From: Roseitalea sp.
GTDB lineage: Bacteria; Pseudomonadota; Alphaproteobacteria; Rhizobiales; Rhizobiaceae
Length of the DNA stretch: 64,000 bases
Direction: 5' to 3'
NCBI GenBank assembly: GCA_017642895.1
Contig: JAEPON010000008.1
Location: 124,001-188,000, forward strand
Positions 26,974 to 35,876 of the stretch are shown here, piece after piece. Positions within the stretch are counted from its first letter, which is position 1; each line of letters opens with the position of its first letter. A program made the position numbers and the translations under genes. The notes below the pieces were generated by a model that made no database searches, had not been told where the DNA came from, and saw only the letters and a list, made by a program, of their open reading frames with translations.

Positions 26974-27744
26974 TCAGAAACGGGGAACAAGCATGCCAGC
27001 ATCCGCCGAGATCGCCTGTCCGGTCGTATAAGGCAACCTGCCGACCGCCAGCGTCGCGATGATCGCGCCGATCTCCTCGGGCGTGCCGACACGCGGCAGC
27101 AGCGTCAGCCCCTCCCTGGCGCGACGCTCATAGGTGTCGATCACCGCCGCGGTCATGTCGGTCGCGATCAGGCCGGGCTGCACGTCATAGACGGCGATCT
27201 CCGCTTCGCCGAGCCGCGCGGCCCAGGTCTTCGAGGCCATCGCGGCCGCAGCCTTGGACACGCAATATTCCGATCTTGGAACGGCCACCGCCACCGCATT
27301 TGACGAGGTCACGTTGATGATCGAATGCAGGACGGCCGGATCGCGCTCACGCGCCAGAAGGCGCCTGGCGAACGTCTGGGTCAGGAAAAAGACGGCCTTG
27401 GCATTGACGCTCAGGCAGCGGTCCCAGCTCTCCTCGCTCACATCGAGGGGATCGCCGCGGTTCATCACGCCGACGCCTGCATTGTTGACCAGCGTGGTCA
27501 ACGGCCCAAGCTGGTCTTCGACGCGGGCCAGCGCTTTGTCATGCGCCGAAAGATCCGCCACATCGAATGGAACGGCCATCGCCTTGGCTCCCGAGCTTCG
27601 GACCTTCTCGACCGCCGCCTTCAACTCGTCATCGTCCGCCGGTCCGTTGACGGCGATCGCGAACCCTTCGGCGGCCAGCGCCTTTGCCGCCGCCAGGCCG
27701 ATCCCACGGCTTGATCCGGTGACAAGCGCGACCCGGCCGCTCAC
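26974..27744 (-). CDS. Short-chain dehydrogenase/reductase (FabG-like)
   Basis: This 256-aa SDR has the cofactor motif TGSSRGIGLAAAKAL (residues 9-23), NNAGVG, and the active-site Ser in NVTSSNAVAV with Tyr/Lys in YCVSK. It is an NAD(P)-dependent oxidoreductase on a hydroxyl/ketone pair. The GTG start overlaps the acyl-CoA dehydrogenase stop (GTGA). It is annotated FabG-like by sequence, but the context is catabolic, so 3-hydroxyacyl or sugar-alcohol oxidation is more plausible than fatty-acid synthesis. Confidence 0.88.
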   Translation of the reverse strand: MSGRVALVTGSSRGIGLAAAKALAAEGFAIAVNGPADDDELKAAVEKVRSSGAKAMAVPFDVADLSAHDKALARVEDQLGPLTTLVNNAGVGVMNRGDPLDVSEESWDRCLSVNAKAVFFLTQTFARRLLARERDPAVLHSIINVTSSNAVAVAVPRSEYCVSKAAAAMASKTWAARLGEAEIAVYDVQPGLIATDMTAAVIDTYERRAREGLTLLPRVGTPEEIGAIIATLAVGRLPYTTGQAISADAGMLVPRF

Positions 27745-28886
27745 GCCGCCGCTCCATGCTTCATCAGTTCACGGGCGATGATCATGCGCTGGATCTGGTT
27801 GGTCCCCTCGTAGATCTGGGTGATCTTGGCGTCGCGGTAGAGACGCTCGACCTCAAATCCGCGAATATAGCCCGAGCCGCCAAACACCTGAACAGCGTCG
27901 GCCGTGCGCGCCACCGCCATGTCGCCCGCAAAGCACTTGGCCATCGAGCAGGCCATCGTGGCCGAAACGCCGGCATCGATCTTGGACGCGGCGGAGTGCA
28001 CCAGAAGCCGCGCTGCCTCGATGTCCTTTGCCATGTCGGCGAGAAGCCATTGAATGCCCTGAAACTCGGCGATGGCCTTGCCGAACTGCTTGCGCTGCTC
28101 GGCATACTCGACCGCCGCTTCAAGTCCGGCCTGGCCGAGCCCGACCGCCAAGGCGGCGATGCCGACCCGTCCCTTGTCAAGGACGCTCATCATCATGTGG
28201 AACCCACGGTTCTCCTCGCCGAGCATCGCATCGGCGGGCAGCCGCACATCGGTGAAATTCAGCGCACCGACCTGGCTCGCCCGCTGCCCCATCTTGTGTT
28301 CCTTGGGGCCGCGCTCGACGCCTTGGGAATGCAAGTCGACGATGAAGATCGACATGCCGCGATTGCCGGCCTCGCGGTCGGTGCGTGCCAGCACGAACCC
28401 CACATCGGCAACGGGCGCGTTGTGGATCCATATCTTGCCGCCGTTCAGCACCCAGCCGTCCTTGTCCCGAACGGCCTCGGTGCGGATGCCGGAGACATCG
28501 GTGCCGGCCTCCGGCTCGGTGATGCAATAGGCGACGCGGGTTTTGGCGGCCATCACATCGGCGAGATATTGCGCGCACTGCGCCTCGGTGCCGTGCCGGA
28601 CCAGCAGCGTGGAGATCAGTTCGACCAGGCCGCACTGGTCGGCGACGGACGAATAGCCACGCGACAGTTCCTCCATCACCAGCGCATAGGTGACGGTATC
28701 GAAGCCGGGCCCGCCCATCTTTTCGGGCACGCCGATCCCGAACAGGCCAAGCTCGCCCATCTGGTCGTAGATTTCGGCAGGAAAACGCTCCTCCCGGTCG
28801 AGCTCCTCCGCCAGGGGCCGGATCACGCCATTGGCAAAATCGCGTGCCATGTCGCGCACTTGAACGTGGGTTTCGGTGAGATACAT
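27741..28886 (-). CDS. Acyl-CoA dehydrogenase
   Basis: This 381-aa FAD enzyme introduces a 2,3-double bond in an acyl-CoA thioester. Typical segments are YCITEPEAGTDVSGIRTEA (FAD binding), ALAVGLGQAGLEAAVEYAEQRKQFGKAIAEFQGIQWLLADM, and the catalytic Glu in IYEGTNQIQRMIIARELM near the C-terminus. ATG at 28886 has GGA at the right distance; ATG at 28892 is an alternative. A TTGACC-17-GATAAG promoter lies upstream with a GTAACC palindrome next to its -10 box. It heads the operon through SDR, DUF993, barrel protein and GlcG. Confidence 0.92.
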   Translation of the reverse strand: MYLTETHVQVRDMARDFANGVIRPLAEELDREERFPAEIYDQMGELGLFGIGVPEKMGGPGFDTVTYALVMEELSRGYSSVADQCGLVELISTLLVRHGTEAQCAQYLADVMAAKTRVAYCITEPEAGTDVSGIRTEAVRDKDGWVLNGGKIWIHNAPVADVGFVLARTDREAGNRGMSIFIVDLHSQGVERGPKEHKMGQRASQVGALNFTDVRLPADAMLGEENRGFHMMMSVLDKGRVGIAALAVGLGQAGLEAAVEYAEQRKQFGKAIAEFQGIQWLLADMAKDIEAARLLVHSAASKIDAGVSATMACSMAKCFAGDMAVARTADAVQVFGGSGYIRGFEVERLYRDAKITQIYEGTNQIQRMIIARELMKHGAAA

Positions 28887-28899
28887 CGCCATTCCGTTT

Positions 28900-28943
28900 A
28901 TAACTAATTGGTTACTTATCGGATAGCAGGCATGCCAGGTCAA
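28900..28943 (-). promoter_or_regulatory. Promoter of the acyl-CoA dehydrogenase operon with GTAACC palindrome, site D
   Basis: On the minus strand TTGACC (28938-28943), a 17-bp spacer and GATAAG (28915-28920) form a sigma-70-type promoter. The palindrome GTAACCAATTAGTTAT (28900-28915, minus strand) begins at the -10 box and ends 13 bp before the start codon, a position suited to repression. Confidence 0.65.
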
Positions 28944-28966
28944 GGGCGTCCGGCGCGATTTGGCCC

Positions 28967-29008
28967 TTGCCATGCCCGTCAAGACATTGTTATTAACCGT
29001 TTGGTTAC
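28967..29008 (+). promoter_or_regulatory. Divergent promoter of the aldo/keto reductase gene with GTAACC palindrome, site E
   Basis: TTGCCA (28967-28972), an 18-bp spacer and TATTAA (28991-28996) give a plausible promoter. The palindrome TTAACCGTTTGGTTAC (28993-29008) overlaps the -10 box and ends 16 bp before the ATG. Confidence 0.6.
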
Positions 29009-29024
29009 TTGAGGAGGAAGCGCC

Positions 29025-30041
29025 ATGCAACCGGGCACCAAACTGAAATTCGGCCGTGTCGATCTGGAAGTGACGGCTTTCGGGTTTGGCACCGCGCCGA
29101 TCGGCAACATCTTCCGCGAAATCGACGAGCAAACGTCCGACGCGATGATCCGGACGGCGTGGGATGCGGGCGTGCGCTATTACGATACCGCGCCGATGTA
29201 CGGGCACGGACTGTCAGAACTGCGCACCGGCCATTCCCTGCGCTGGAAGACGCGCGACGATTTCGTCCTGTCGTCCAAGGTCGGCAGAAGGCTGGTGCCG
29301 GCGCGCCGCGACACGATCGACTTCACCCCCTGGACGAATGCCGCGCCCTTCGTGATGGAATTCGACTACACCTATGACGGCACGATGCGCGCATTCGAGG
29401 ACAGCCTGCAGCGCATGGCGCTCGAAAGCATGGATATCTGCTTCATCCACGATATCGACGTCTTCACCCGTGGCCCGGAACAGCCCGACGTGTTCAAGCA
29501 GGCCATGGACGGATCCTGGCGGGCGCTCGAAAAGCTCCGCGACGAGGGCGTCGTCAAGGCCATCGGCGTCGGCGTCAATGAATGGGAGGTCTGCCACGAG
29601 GCGCTCAAACAGCGCGACTTCGACTGTTTCCTCCTGGCGGGCCGATATACGCTTTTGGAGCAGGACGCGCTGAACGAGTTCCTTCCATTGTGCGAAGAAC
29701 GCGGCGCGGCGGTCGTGGTCGGCGGCGGCTTCAATTCCGGCATTCTGGCAACCGGCGCAAGGGACGGTGCGAAGTACAATTATGCGCCGGCGCCGGCCGA
29801 GATCATGACCAAGGTCGCCAAGATCGAGGAGGTGTGCGCCGGGTACGGCGTCCCGTTGCCTGCGGCAGCGCTGCAATTTGTTGTCGCCCATCCGGCCATC
29901 CCCAGCTTCATCGCCGGAACCCGCACCGTTGAGCAGCTCGAACAAAATCTTGCCTGGTTCAGCCACCCGATCCCGCCCGCCTTCTGGGCGGACCTGAAGC
30001 AAAAGGGGCTCTTGCGCGACGACGCGCCGACGCCGCAGTGA
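29025..30041 (+). CDS. Aldo/keto reductase (D-threo-aldose 1-dehydrogenase / pyridoxal dehydrogenase-like)
   Basis: This 338-aa (beta/alpha)8 NAD(P)-dependent oxidoreductase has the catalytic tetrad Asp54 (RYYDTAPMYGHG), Tyr59, Lys85 (LSSKVGRRL) and His in CFIHDIDVF. The long insertion DTIDFTPWTNAAPFVMEFDYTYDGTMRAFEDSLQRM is typical of the L-fucose / D-threo-aldose dehydrogenase branch, which oxidises aldoses to lactones. ATG at 29025 follows GAGGAGGAAG. It overlaps the MaoC gene (GTGA). A sugar-lactone-forming step is a reasonable guess. Confidence 0.88.
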   Translation: MQPGTKLKFGRVDLEVTAFGFGTAPIGNIFREIDEQTSDAMIRTAWDAGVRYYDTAPMYGHGLSELRTGHSLRWKTRDDFVLSSKVGRRLVPARRDTIDFTPWTNAAPFVMEFDYTYDGTMRAFEDSLQRMALESMDICFIHDIDVFTRGPEQPDVFKQAMDGSWRALEKLRDEGVVKAIGVGVNEWEVCHEALKQRDFDCFLLAGRYTLLEQDALNEFLPLCEERGAAVVVGGGFNSGILATGARDGAKYNYAPAPAEIMTKVAKIEEVCAGYGVPLPAAALQFVVAHPAIPSFIAGTRTVEQLEQNLAWFSHPIPPAFWADLKQKGLLRDDAPTPQ

Positions 30042-30508
30042 CACAGATGGTGCAAGCCGGCCGGCATCTGCCCGCCGCCCGTTACCGCTTCGACGCAATC
30101 GACGTAGGAGACTGGCTGGAGACCGGCGAGATGACGGTGACGGCCGAGACGATCGATGCGTTCGCCGAATTGTCCGGCGACCGTTTCGTCATCCACATGG
30201 ATGACGCCGCCGCCCGGTCCTACGGCTTTCCGCGACGGGTCGCGCACGGGCTTCTTGTCCTTTCTGTTGTGGATGGGTTGAAGAACGCGGCGCCGGCCCA
30301 GTTCGACGCGATTGCGTCCCTTGGTTGGGACTGGCGCTTCGAGCGCCCGGTCTTGGCCGGCGACACGGTGCGCGCGACGATCACCATTGCCGGCAAGCGG
30401 CGGACGAAAAAGCTCGACCGGGGCATATTGGAACTCACCGTGTCCGTTGAGAACCAGACCGGCGAGACCGTGCAGACCGGCACCAATCGTCTGATGGTGC
30501 GCCGTTAG
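30038..30508 (+). CDS. MaoC-like hydratase (hot-dog fold)
   Basis: This 156-aa protein has the R-hydratase motif ELSGDRFVIHMDDAAARSYGFPRRVAHG, with catalytic Asp48 and His53. It would hydrate an enoyl-CoA to a 3-hydroxyacyl-CoA or carry out a related dehydration. The GTG start overlaps the aldo/keto reductase stop, so the two are translated together. A CoA-linked enzyme coupled to a sugar-type dehydrogenase ties the two halves of this cluster together. Confidence 0.85.
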   Translation: MTQMVQAGRHLPAARYRFDAIDVGDWLETGEMTVTAETIDAFAELSGDRFVIHMDDAAARSYGFPRRVAHGLLVLSVVDGLKNAAPAQFDAIASLGWDWRFERPVLAGDTVRATITIAGKRRTKKLDRGILELTVSVENQTGETVQTGTNRLMVRR

Positions 30509-30519
30509 CGTGCAGGGGT

Positions 30520-30544
30520 CGCTCGGACGTCTTTGACGTGAGCG
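30520..30544. terminator. Possible bidirectional terminator-like hairpin
   Basis: The stem CGCTC-GG-ACGTC / GACGT-GAGCG (ten pairs, a two-base bulge and a TTT loop) sits between the convergent MaoC and Dabb genes. It lacks a T-run, so its terminator role is uncertain. Confidence 0.35.
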
Positions 30545-30554
30545 CCGAAACGGA

Positions 30555-30869
30555 TCACACGTCGAAGTCGAACACGAAAACGCCCTCGGGGCCCCCTTCG
30601 AGTTCGGCAACGATGCGCGCGCCGATCGCCTGATGGACTTCATCGGCCAGATAGGTGTCGCGGACCGCCGTATCGCGGAAATCGAACCAGAACAGGTCGC
30701 GATAGCCGCGCACCATCGGGTCTTCCACGCTGATGTTGGTGCGGCTCTTGAAGTCGATGATGCCGTCGATCCGCCCGCTCAGCTTGGCAAGGTCATCATA
30801 GAGCGACTGTTTGGTTTCATCGCTTGTGCCGGGCTTGAACCGCAAGGCGACCAGATGGCGGATCATCAT
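30555..30869 (-). CDS. Dabb (dimeric alpha-beta barrel, stress-responsive) domain protein
   Basis: This 104-aa single-domain protein starts MIRHLVALRFKPGTSDETKQ, the hallmark of the Dabb family, with conserved DLFWFDFRDTAVRDTYLADEVHQAI. Relatives include small cyclases and isomerases acting on polyketide-like CoA products, as well as proteins of unknown role. The ATG at 30869 overlaps the enoyl-CoA hydratase stop (ATGA). It is the last gene of a three-gene operon with CoA-transferase and enoyl-CoA hydratase. Confidence 0.85.
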   Translation of the reverse strand: MMIRHLVALRFKPGTSDETKQSLYDDLAKLSGRIDGIIDFKSRTNISVEDPMVRGYRDLFWFDFRDTAVRDTYLADEVHQAIGARIVAELEGGPEGVFVFDFDV

Positions 30870-31642
30870 GTGTCCTTTCCAAAGTCAGGGGATCGTTTGT
30901 CGCGAAACGCGTCGAGGCCCTCGGCGAGTTCGTCGGAGCCGGCCGCAAGACTGCCGGCCAATGCTTCGACGGCGCGCTCGCGCTCCTCGCCTTCGGCGAT
31001 GTTGATCAGCATCTTGGTGAGTTCGGTTGCCCTTGGTGCACGCTTGAGCACACGTGCTGCCACCTCTTCGGCAGCGACCGTTCCTGCGCCGGTATCGACC
31101 ACCTGATCAACAAGGCCCAAAGACAGGGCCTCGTCTGCCGAAAAAACTTCGCCGAACACGGCCATGCGGCGCACGGATTGCGCGCCGAAACGACGGACCG
31201 CGCGCTGCGTGCCCGACCAGCCGGGAATGATGCCCAGGCCGGTCTCGGGCTGGCCGATGCGGATATGCCTCTCGGCGATCCGCAGATCGGCGCAGGCTGC
31301 GACCTCAAGACCACCGCCCAGAACGTGCCCGTCGAGTACGGCGATGACCGGTTGAGCCAGCCGCGCGAGCGCGTCAAAGGCCGCGTGGCCGTCGCGCACC
31401 CAGTGCCGTCCGAACGCTTCGGGGCTTTCGCGCGACCAGGCCTCGATGTCGCCGCCGGCACAAAAGGCCTTTCCGCGGCCCGACAGGATGACGACGCGCG
31501 CATCGGACCGCTCGATCGCGCGGCAACGCGCCGTCAGTTCGGACACCATCTCTGCATCAAGCGCGTTGAGCTTGTCAGGACGGTTCAGCGTAAGCCGCGC
31601 TATGCCGCCCGTCACCTCGCAGAGGATCCGTTCGCCGGTCAA
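30866..31642 (-). CDS. Enoyl-CoA hydratase/isomerase (crotonase family)
   Basis: This 258-aa crotonase-fold protein has oxyanion-hole segments GKAFCAGGDI (residues 57-66) and DGHVLGGGLEVA (104-115), and both catalytic-type glutamates, Glu113 in GGLEVAAC and Glu133 in QPETGLG. It could hydrate an enoyl-CoA or hydrolyse/isomerise a ring-derived acyl-CoA. The start is TTG at 31642, overlapping the CoA-transferase stop (TTGA). Confidence 0.9.
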   Translation of the reverse strand: MTGERILCEVTGGIARLTLNRPDKLNALDAEMVSELTARCRAIERSDARVVILSGRGKAFCAGGDIEAWSRESPEAFGRHWVRDGHAAFDALARLAQPVIAVLDGHVLGGGLEVAACADLRIAERHIRIGQPETGLGIIPGWSGTQRAVRRFGAQSVRRMAVFGEVFSADEALSLGLVDQVVDTGAGTVAAEEVAARVLKRAPRATELTKMLINIAEGEERERAVEALAGSLAAGSDELAEGLDAFRDKRSPDFGKDT

Positions 31643-33210
31643 ACCAGAAGCCCGATCGGTTCGGGCCGGAACAGCGCGGCGTCCATCTCGCGCAGATCGC
31701 TGGCCACCCGAAGCGGCGTTCCGGCCTGGGCAAGGACATCGCGCTCAAGATCGACGCCCGGCGCGATCTCGGTGACCTCCAGCCCGCTTTCGGTCAATTG
31801 CAGCACGCAGCGCTCGGTGATGTAGGTCGCACGCTGCCCCTGTCGGACGGCGCGCTTGCCGGAAAACGAAACCTGATCCACCTGCGGCACGATCTTGGCG
31901 ATCTTGCCTTCCTTGTCGATCGCCAGACGCCCATCCTCGATCCGCATTTTCGCGCCCGCATTGAACGTTCCGGAAAAGACGATGCGGCGCGCCCGCGCGG
32001 TGATGTCGACGAAACCGCCGGCGCCGGCTGTCCGGTGCGGCGTGGCGGCGAGCCGCGACACGTTGACCGAACCGTCCGCGCCGATTTCCAGAAACGACAG
32101 AAGCGAGCAGTCGAAACCGCCAGCCTGGAAATAGGCGAACTGGTGCGGCGAGGTGACAAAGGCTTCGGCATTGGCCGAGCAGCCGAACTTGAAATCCAGA
32201 AGCGGAATGCCGCCGACCGCGCCCTGCTCGATCACCCAGGTCACCGCGCCGTGCTGCCCTTCCTCCAGAAAGATGCGCGGCACGTTGGCCGAGACGCCAA
32301 AGCCGACATTCACCGCCCAGTCGCGTTCAAGCTCCTGCGCGACACGGCGCGCAATCACCTTCTGCACGCCGAACTCCATCATCTGGAAACTGTCGAGCGG
32401 GCGGATCAATTCGCCCGAAATGGCGGGGTCGTAAGGCGTCCCCGTGGTCTGCAACATGTCCGGCGCTTCGATGACATGATCGACCAGGATGCCCGGAACA
32501 TGAACGTCATGGGGGCGGATCGACCCGTTCTGCGCCACACGCCGCACCTGGGCGATCACGATGCCGCCATTGTTGTGCGCGGCCAGGGCCATCTCGGCTG
32601 CGCCCAGATAGGCCCCTTCGGATTCAAAGCTCAGATTGCCGCGCTGGTCGCCGGTCGTGGCCCGGATGATGGCAACATCCGGTTTCAGCGCTTCGAAATA
32701 GAGCCAATCCTCGCCGGCGAAGTGCTCGCGGCGAACGATCGGGCGCGCGCGCGCAGCCTCGTTCATCGCGCAGCCCTCAAGGTCGGGGTCGACGAATGTC
32801 TCCATTCCCACCTTGGTCAGGACGCCGGGACGCTTGCCCGCACCTTCGCGCAACATGTCGAAAATGATGCCCGACGGAACATTATACGCTTCGATCCGGT
32901 TGCCGGTGATCATCTGCCAGATCAGCGGCGGTTCGGCATTGGTCGGTCCCGACGGATAAGAGCCGCCGATGATGCGGCTCAGGCAGCCCGGCTTGGCGAT
33001 ATGATCGATGCCCTTTGTGCCGAAAAAGTCGCCGGCGGCGATCGGATGGATGGTGGTCAGGTTCCGCGGAGCACCCGACGCGTCGAACCGTTCACCGATC
33101 GCCGCCAGCACCGCATCGGGGCAGCAAAGCCCGCTGGACGAGTTGACGGCGACGACGGCATTGTCGGGAACCAACGCGGCCGCTTCGGTGACGGATATTT
33201 GTTTGCTCAC
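31639..33210 (-). CDS. Family I acyl-CoA:acetate/3-ketoacid CoA-transferase (fused subunits)
   Basis: This 523-aa protein fuses the alpha and beta subunits of family I CoA-transferases (YdiF / propionate CoA-transferase type). The catalytic Glu is probably E328 in VIEQGAVGGIPL, and the glycine-rich N-terminal segment is GDFFGTKGIDHIAKPGCLSRIIGGSYPSGP. It activates a carboxylic acid by moving CoA from acetyl-CoA or succinyl-CoA. GTG at 33210 follows GGGAGAGG. It provides the CoA thioester that the hydratase, MaoC and acyl-CoA dehydrogenase would use. Confidence 0.9.
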   Translation of the reverse strand: MSKQISVTEAAALVPDNAVVAVNSSSGLCCPDAVLAAIGERFDASGAPRNLTTIHPIAAGDFFGTKGIDHIAKPGCLSRIIGGSYPSGPTNAEPPLIWQMITGNRIEAYNVPSGIIFDMLREGAGKRPGVLTKVGMETFVDPDLEGCAMNEAARARPIVRREHFAGEDWLYFEALKPDVAIIRATTGDQRGNLSFESEGAYLGAAEMALAAHNNGGIVIAQVRRVAQNGSIRPHDVHVPGILVDHVIEAPDMLQTTGTPYDPAISGELIRPLDSFQMMEFGVQKVIARRVAQELERDWAVNVGFGVSANVPRIFLEEGQHGAVTWVIEQGAVGGIPLLDFKFGCSANAEAFVTSPHQFAYFQAGGFDCSLLSFLEIGADGSVNVSRLAATPHRTAGAGGFVDITARARRIVFSGTFNAGAKMRIEDGRLAIDKEGKIAKIVPQVDQVSFSGKRAVRQGQRATYITERCVLQLTESGLEVTEIAPGVDLERDVLAQAGTPLRVASDLREMDAALFRPEPIGLLV

Positions 33211-33239
33211 GGCCTCTCCCGAACAGTCTATCGAACAAA

Positions 33240-33255
33240 GTAACTAGTTAGTTAT
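33240..33255. promoter_or_regulatory. GTAACT palindrome, site F, before the CoA-transferase gene
   Basis: GTAACTAGTTAGTTAT lies 29 bp before the GTG start of the CoA-transferase, with TTGGCA 17-18 bp upstream on the minus strand as a possible -35 box. It fits the GTAACY-N4-RGTTAC consensus with one end mismatch. Confidence 0.65.
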
Positions 33256-33338
33256 TTCGACTATGCCAACGCATGCCTGTGGAATCAAGGCCGAATTCGC
33301 CCTGCGCGGAGAGAGGTGAAGAAACCTCTTTTCAGCAA

Positions 33339-33354
33339 GTAACCAAAAGGTTAC
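33339..33354. promoter_or_regulatory. GTAACC palindrome, site G, before the second aldo/keto reductase gene
   Basis: GTAACCAAAAGGTTAC has six perfectly paired outer bases on each side and ends 28 bp before the ATG. With site F, about 100 bp away, each divergent promoter has its own copy, as at sites D and E. Confidence 0.7.
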
Positions 33355-33382
33355 AAGTGGACAACAGTCAGGGAGGCGGCCC

Positions 33383-34204
33383 ATGAACATCTATTTCCAG
33401 AACACCCACCAGCGCGCTTTCGGCACCTATCCGCTTCAGGGCGATGTCGCCAGACAGGCGATCCTGGTGGCGGCCGAGGCGGGATATCGCGCCTTCGATA
33501 CGGCGCAGATGTACGAGAACGAAGCCGAGACCGGAGAGGCGTTGCAGGCCACCGGTCTTGCCCGTGAGGACATGTGCGTGACGACCAAGGTGCATCCCGA
33601 CAACTTCACCGAGGAGCGTTTCGTCGCTTCCGTCGAACAAAGTCTCAGGGATCTGCGCCTCGATCATGTGGACGTGCTGTTGCTGCATTGGCCGCCGATC
33701 GGCGGCAACATTGCGCCGTCGCTCCGTCTTCTGGAGAACTGCATCGGCCGGGGACTGACGCGGAACATCGGTGTTTCCAACTACACGGTGTCCATGATGC
33801 GCCAGGCCGTCGAGATCGTCGATGCCCCGATCGTGACCAACCAGGTCGAGTTCCACCCGCTGCTCAATCAGGACACGCTTCTGGCCGGCGCCAACGAAGT
33901 CGGCATTCCGCTGTCGTCCTATTCCTCGGTGGCGCGCGGCGAAGTCTTCAAGCACCCCGAATTCGCGCAGATCGGTGAAGGCTATGGCAAGTCGGCGGCG
34001 CAGATTGTCCTGCGCTGGATCCTGCAGAAGGGCGTGAGCATCAACACCATGTCCACAAAGCCCGGGAACATCCGCGCGAACTTCGACATCATGGACTTCA
34101 CGCTAAGCCACGTGGACATGGCGCGGATTGAGGCGCTGACGCGGACGAATTACCGGATCGTGGGCTCCGATCTTGTGCCCTGGGCGCCGGAGTGGGACGC
34201 GTAA
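33383..34204 (+). CDS. Aldo/keto reductase (2,5-diketo-D-gluconate reductase-like)
   Basis: This 273-aa NADPH-dependent reductase has catalytic Asp39 and Tyr44 (RAFDTAQMYENE), Lys69 (TTKVHPDNF) and His102 (LLLHWPP), plus RNIGVSNYTV and the cofactor segment near SINTMSTKPGNI. The branch reduces keto-sugars and 2-oxoaldehydes. ATG at 33383 follows GGGAGG. It is a single-gene unit closed by a T-tailed terminator and controlled by its own GTAACC site. Confidence 0.88.
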   Translation: MNIYFQNTHQRAFGTYPLQGDVARQAILVAAEAGYRAFDTAQMYENEAETGEALQATGLAREDMCVTTKVHPDNFTEERFVASVEQSLRDLRLDHVDVLLLHWPPIGGNIAPSLRLLENCIGRGLTRNIGVSNYTVSMMRQAVEIVDAPIVTNQVEFHPLLNQDTLLAGANEVGIPLSSYSSVARGEVFKHPEFAQIGEGYGKSAAQIVLRWILQKGVSINTMSTKPGNIRANFDIMDFTLSHVDMARIEALTRTNYRIVGSDLVPWAPEWDA

Positions 34205-34232
34205 GTCACCACAAGAACTCTGACGTATCAGG

Positions 34233-34268
34233 CAGTCCGGGTGATGTGGTCACTCGGGCTGTTTTATT
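34233..34268 (+). terminator. Rho-independent terminator of the aldo/keto reductase gene
   Basis: A 13-pair stem with three G-U wobbles (CAGTCCGGGTGAT / GTCACTCGGGCTG), a GTG loop and the tail TTTTATT lies 28 nt after the stop. It also marks the convergent boundary with the GMC oxidoreductase operon. Confidence 0.75.
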
Positions 34269-34274
34269 CGGCGG

Positions 34275-35876
34275 TCACTGATTGCCGCGGATCATGTCGC
34301 TGGCTTTCTCGGCGATCATGATCGTCGGCGCGTTGGTGTTCGATCCGATCAGGCTGGGCATGACCGAGCTGTCGCAGATGCGGATACCGTCCAGACCATG
34401 CACGCGAAGTTGCGGGTCCACCACGGCCATCTCGTCAGTGCCCATCTTGCACGTGCAGGTGGGATGGTAGGAGGTCCGCCCATACTGCCGGGCATAGGCC
34501 TCCAAATCGGCCCGGGTCTTCACGCTGTCGTCGGGGAAGCGGATCGCCCGGACATGTTTTTGCAAACTGTGCTGCGAGAAGATTTCCCGGCTGATCTTCA
34601 CGCCCTCGACCGAGGTCTTCAGATCGTCGGGATGGCCCAGAAAGTTGGGATCGACCAGCGGCAGATCGTCGGGGTCGGCGGACCGTAGCCGCACCGTGCC
34701 CCGCGCCTTGGGGCGCAGCGTGTAGGAATTGAGCGTAATACCCGAAGAGCCCGCCGGGACGCTCGGAACGCCGGCTTCGGCGCCGGCGCCGGCCAGGAAA
34801 TGGAACTGCAGATCAGGACTTGGTGCGTCCTTGTCCGCGTACCAGAATGCGCCGCCCTCAACGACGTTGGAGGTCACCGGCCCGGAGTTGAACAGGTAAT
34901 ACTGGGCGCCGGCCCATGCCGCCCAATGCCACTTGTTGTACTTGTCCAGGCTGTCATGGCCGTTCAGTTCGGCCACGATGTCGATGCCGAAATGGTCGTT
35001 GAGGTTTTCGCCGACACCGGGAAGGTCCTGCACGACGTCGATACCGTGGGCCGCCAGTTGGGCGGCGGGTCCCACACCCGACAGCATCATCAGCTTGGGC
35101 GTGCCGATCGCCCCGGATGTGACCAGCACCTCGCTTTCGGCCCGGGCCGTCTGGGGACCTTGGCCGTTCGTGTATTCGACGCCAGTGGCGCGCGTGCCCT
35201 CAAAAACAATCCGGCGAACCTGACATCGCGTCTCGACCGTCAGGTTCGGACGTTTCATCACCGGCCGCAGATAACCGACGGCGGCGGAACAACGCCGGCC
35301 ATTCTTCGTCGTCGTCTGATAGACCCCGGCCCCTTCCTGCTGGGGGCCGTTGAAATCAGGATTATAGGGAATGCCCAGTTCCTGGCAGGATTGGACGAAG
35401 GCCCGCGTCATGGGCTGCGGGTCCTTGAGGTTCGACACACCGAGAGGACCATCGGTGCCGTGCCAGTCGCCGGCGAGAAACGTGTTGCCTTCCGAGCGGA
35501 TGTAGTACTCCCGAATATCGTCGAACGCCCAGCCCGCGCAGCCTTCCTCGTTCGCCCATCGGTCATAATCGCTCGGGTGCCCGCGTGTGAAAACCTCGGC
35601 ATTGATCGACGATCCGCCACCGATCACGCGTGCCTGCGCGTAGGGGATTTCGCGATTGTTGGCGTGAACCTGGGGAACGGTGTTGAAGCCCCAGGTGTGG
35701 GGGCCGGTCGTCATCTTGGCAAAGCCGACCGGCATGTGGATCAGCGGATGGGTGTCCTTGCCGCCGGCCTCCAGCAGCAGAACCCGCACGGCGCCGTTCT
35801 CGGTCAGCCGGTTGGCCAGCACGCAGCCGGCCGACCCGCCGCCGACAATGACGTAGTCATACCCTGAAGTTGCCAT
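34275..35876 (-). CDS. GMC family FAD-dependent oxidoreductase, paralogue 2
   Basis: This 533-aa enzyme is clearly paralogous to the one at 16894-18543: YDYVIVGGGSAGCVLANRL, QARVIGGGSSINAEVFTRG and WHGTDGPLGVSN align directly. The catalytic His is in YHPTCTCKMGTDEMAVVDP, followed by SNTNAPTIMIAEKASDMI. It oxidises an alcohol. The ATG at 35876 overlaps the aldehyde dehydrogenase stop (TGATG), so the pair should convert alcohol to aldehyde to acid in succession; a choline/betaine-like or polyether-like scheme is possible. Confidence 0.9.
   Translation of the reverse strand: MATSGYDYVIVGGGSAGCVLANRLTENGAVRVLLLEAGGKDTHPLIHMPVGFAKMTTGPHTWGFNTVPQVHANNREIPYAQARVIGGGSSINAEVFTRGHPSDYDRWANEEGCAGWAFDDIREYYIRSEGNTFLAGDWHGTDGPLGVSNLKDPQPMTRAFVQSCQELGIPYNPDFNGPQQEGAGVYQTTTKNGRRCSAAVGYLRPVMKRPNLTVETRCQVRRIVFEGTRATGVEYTNGQGPQTARAESEVLVTSGAIGTPKLMMLSGVGPAAQLAAHGIDVVQDLPGVGENLNDHFGIDIVAELNGHDSLDKYNKWHWAAWAGAQYYLFNSGPVTSNVVEGGAFWYADKDAPSPDLQFHFLAGAGAEAGVPSVPAGSSGITLNSYTLRPKARGTVRLRSADPDDLPLVDPNFLGHPDDLKTSVEGVKISREIFSQHSLQKHVRAIRFPDDSVKTRADLEAYARQYGRTSYHPTCTCKMGTDEMAVVDPQLRVHGLDGIRICDSSVMPSLIGSNTNAPTIMIAEKASDMIRGNQ

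Noticed and set aside
26974..27744. FabG (fatty-acid synthesis) as a specific call
   Set aside because: The gene is embedded in a catabolic operon, and SDR sequence alone does not define the substrate.
31798..33243. A 481-codon plus-strand open frame
   Set aside because: It is antisense to the CoA-transferase gene; composition is typical of an antisense shadow.
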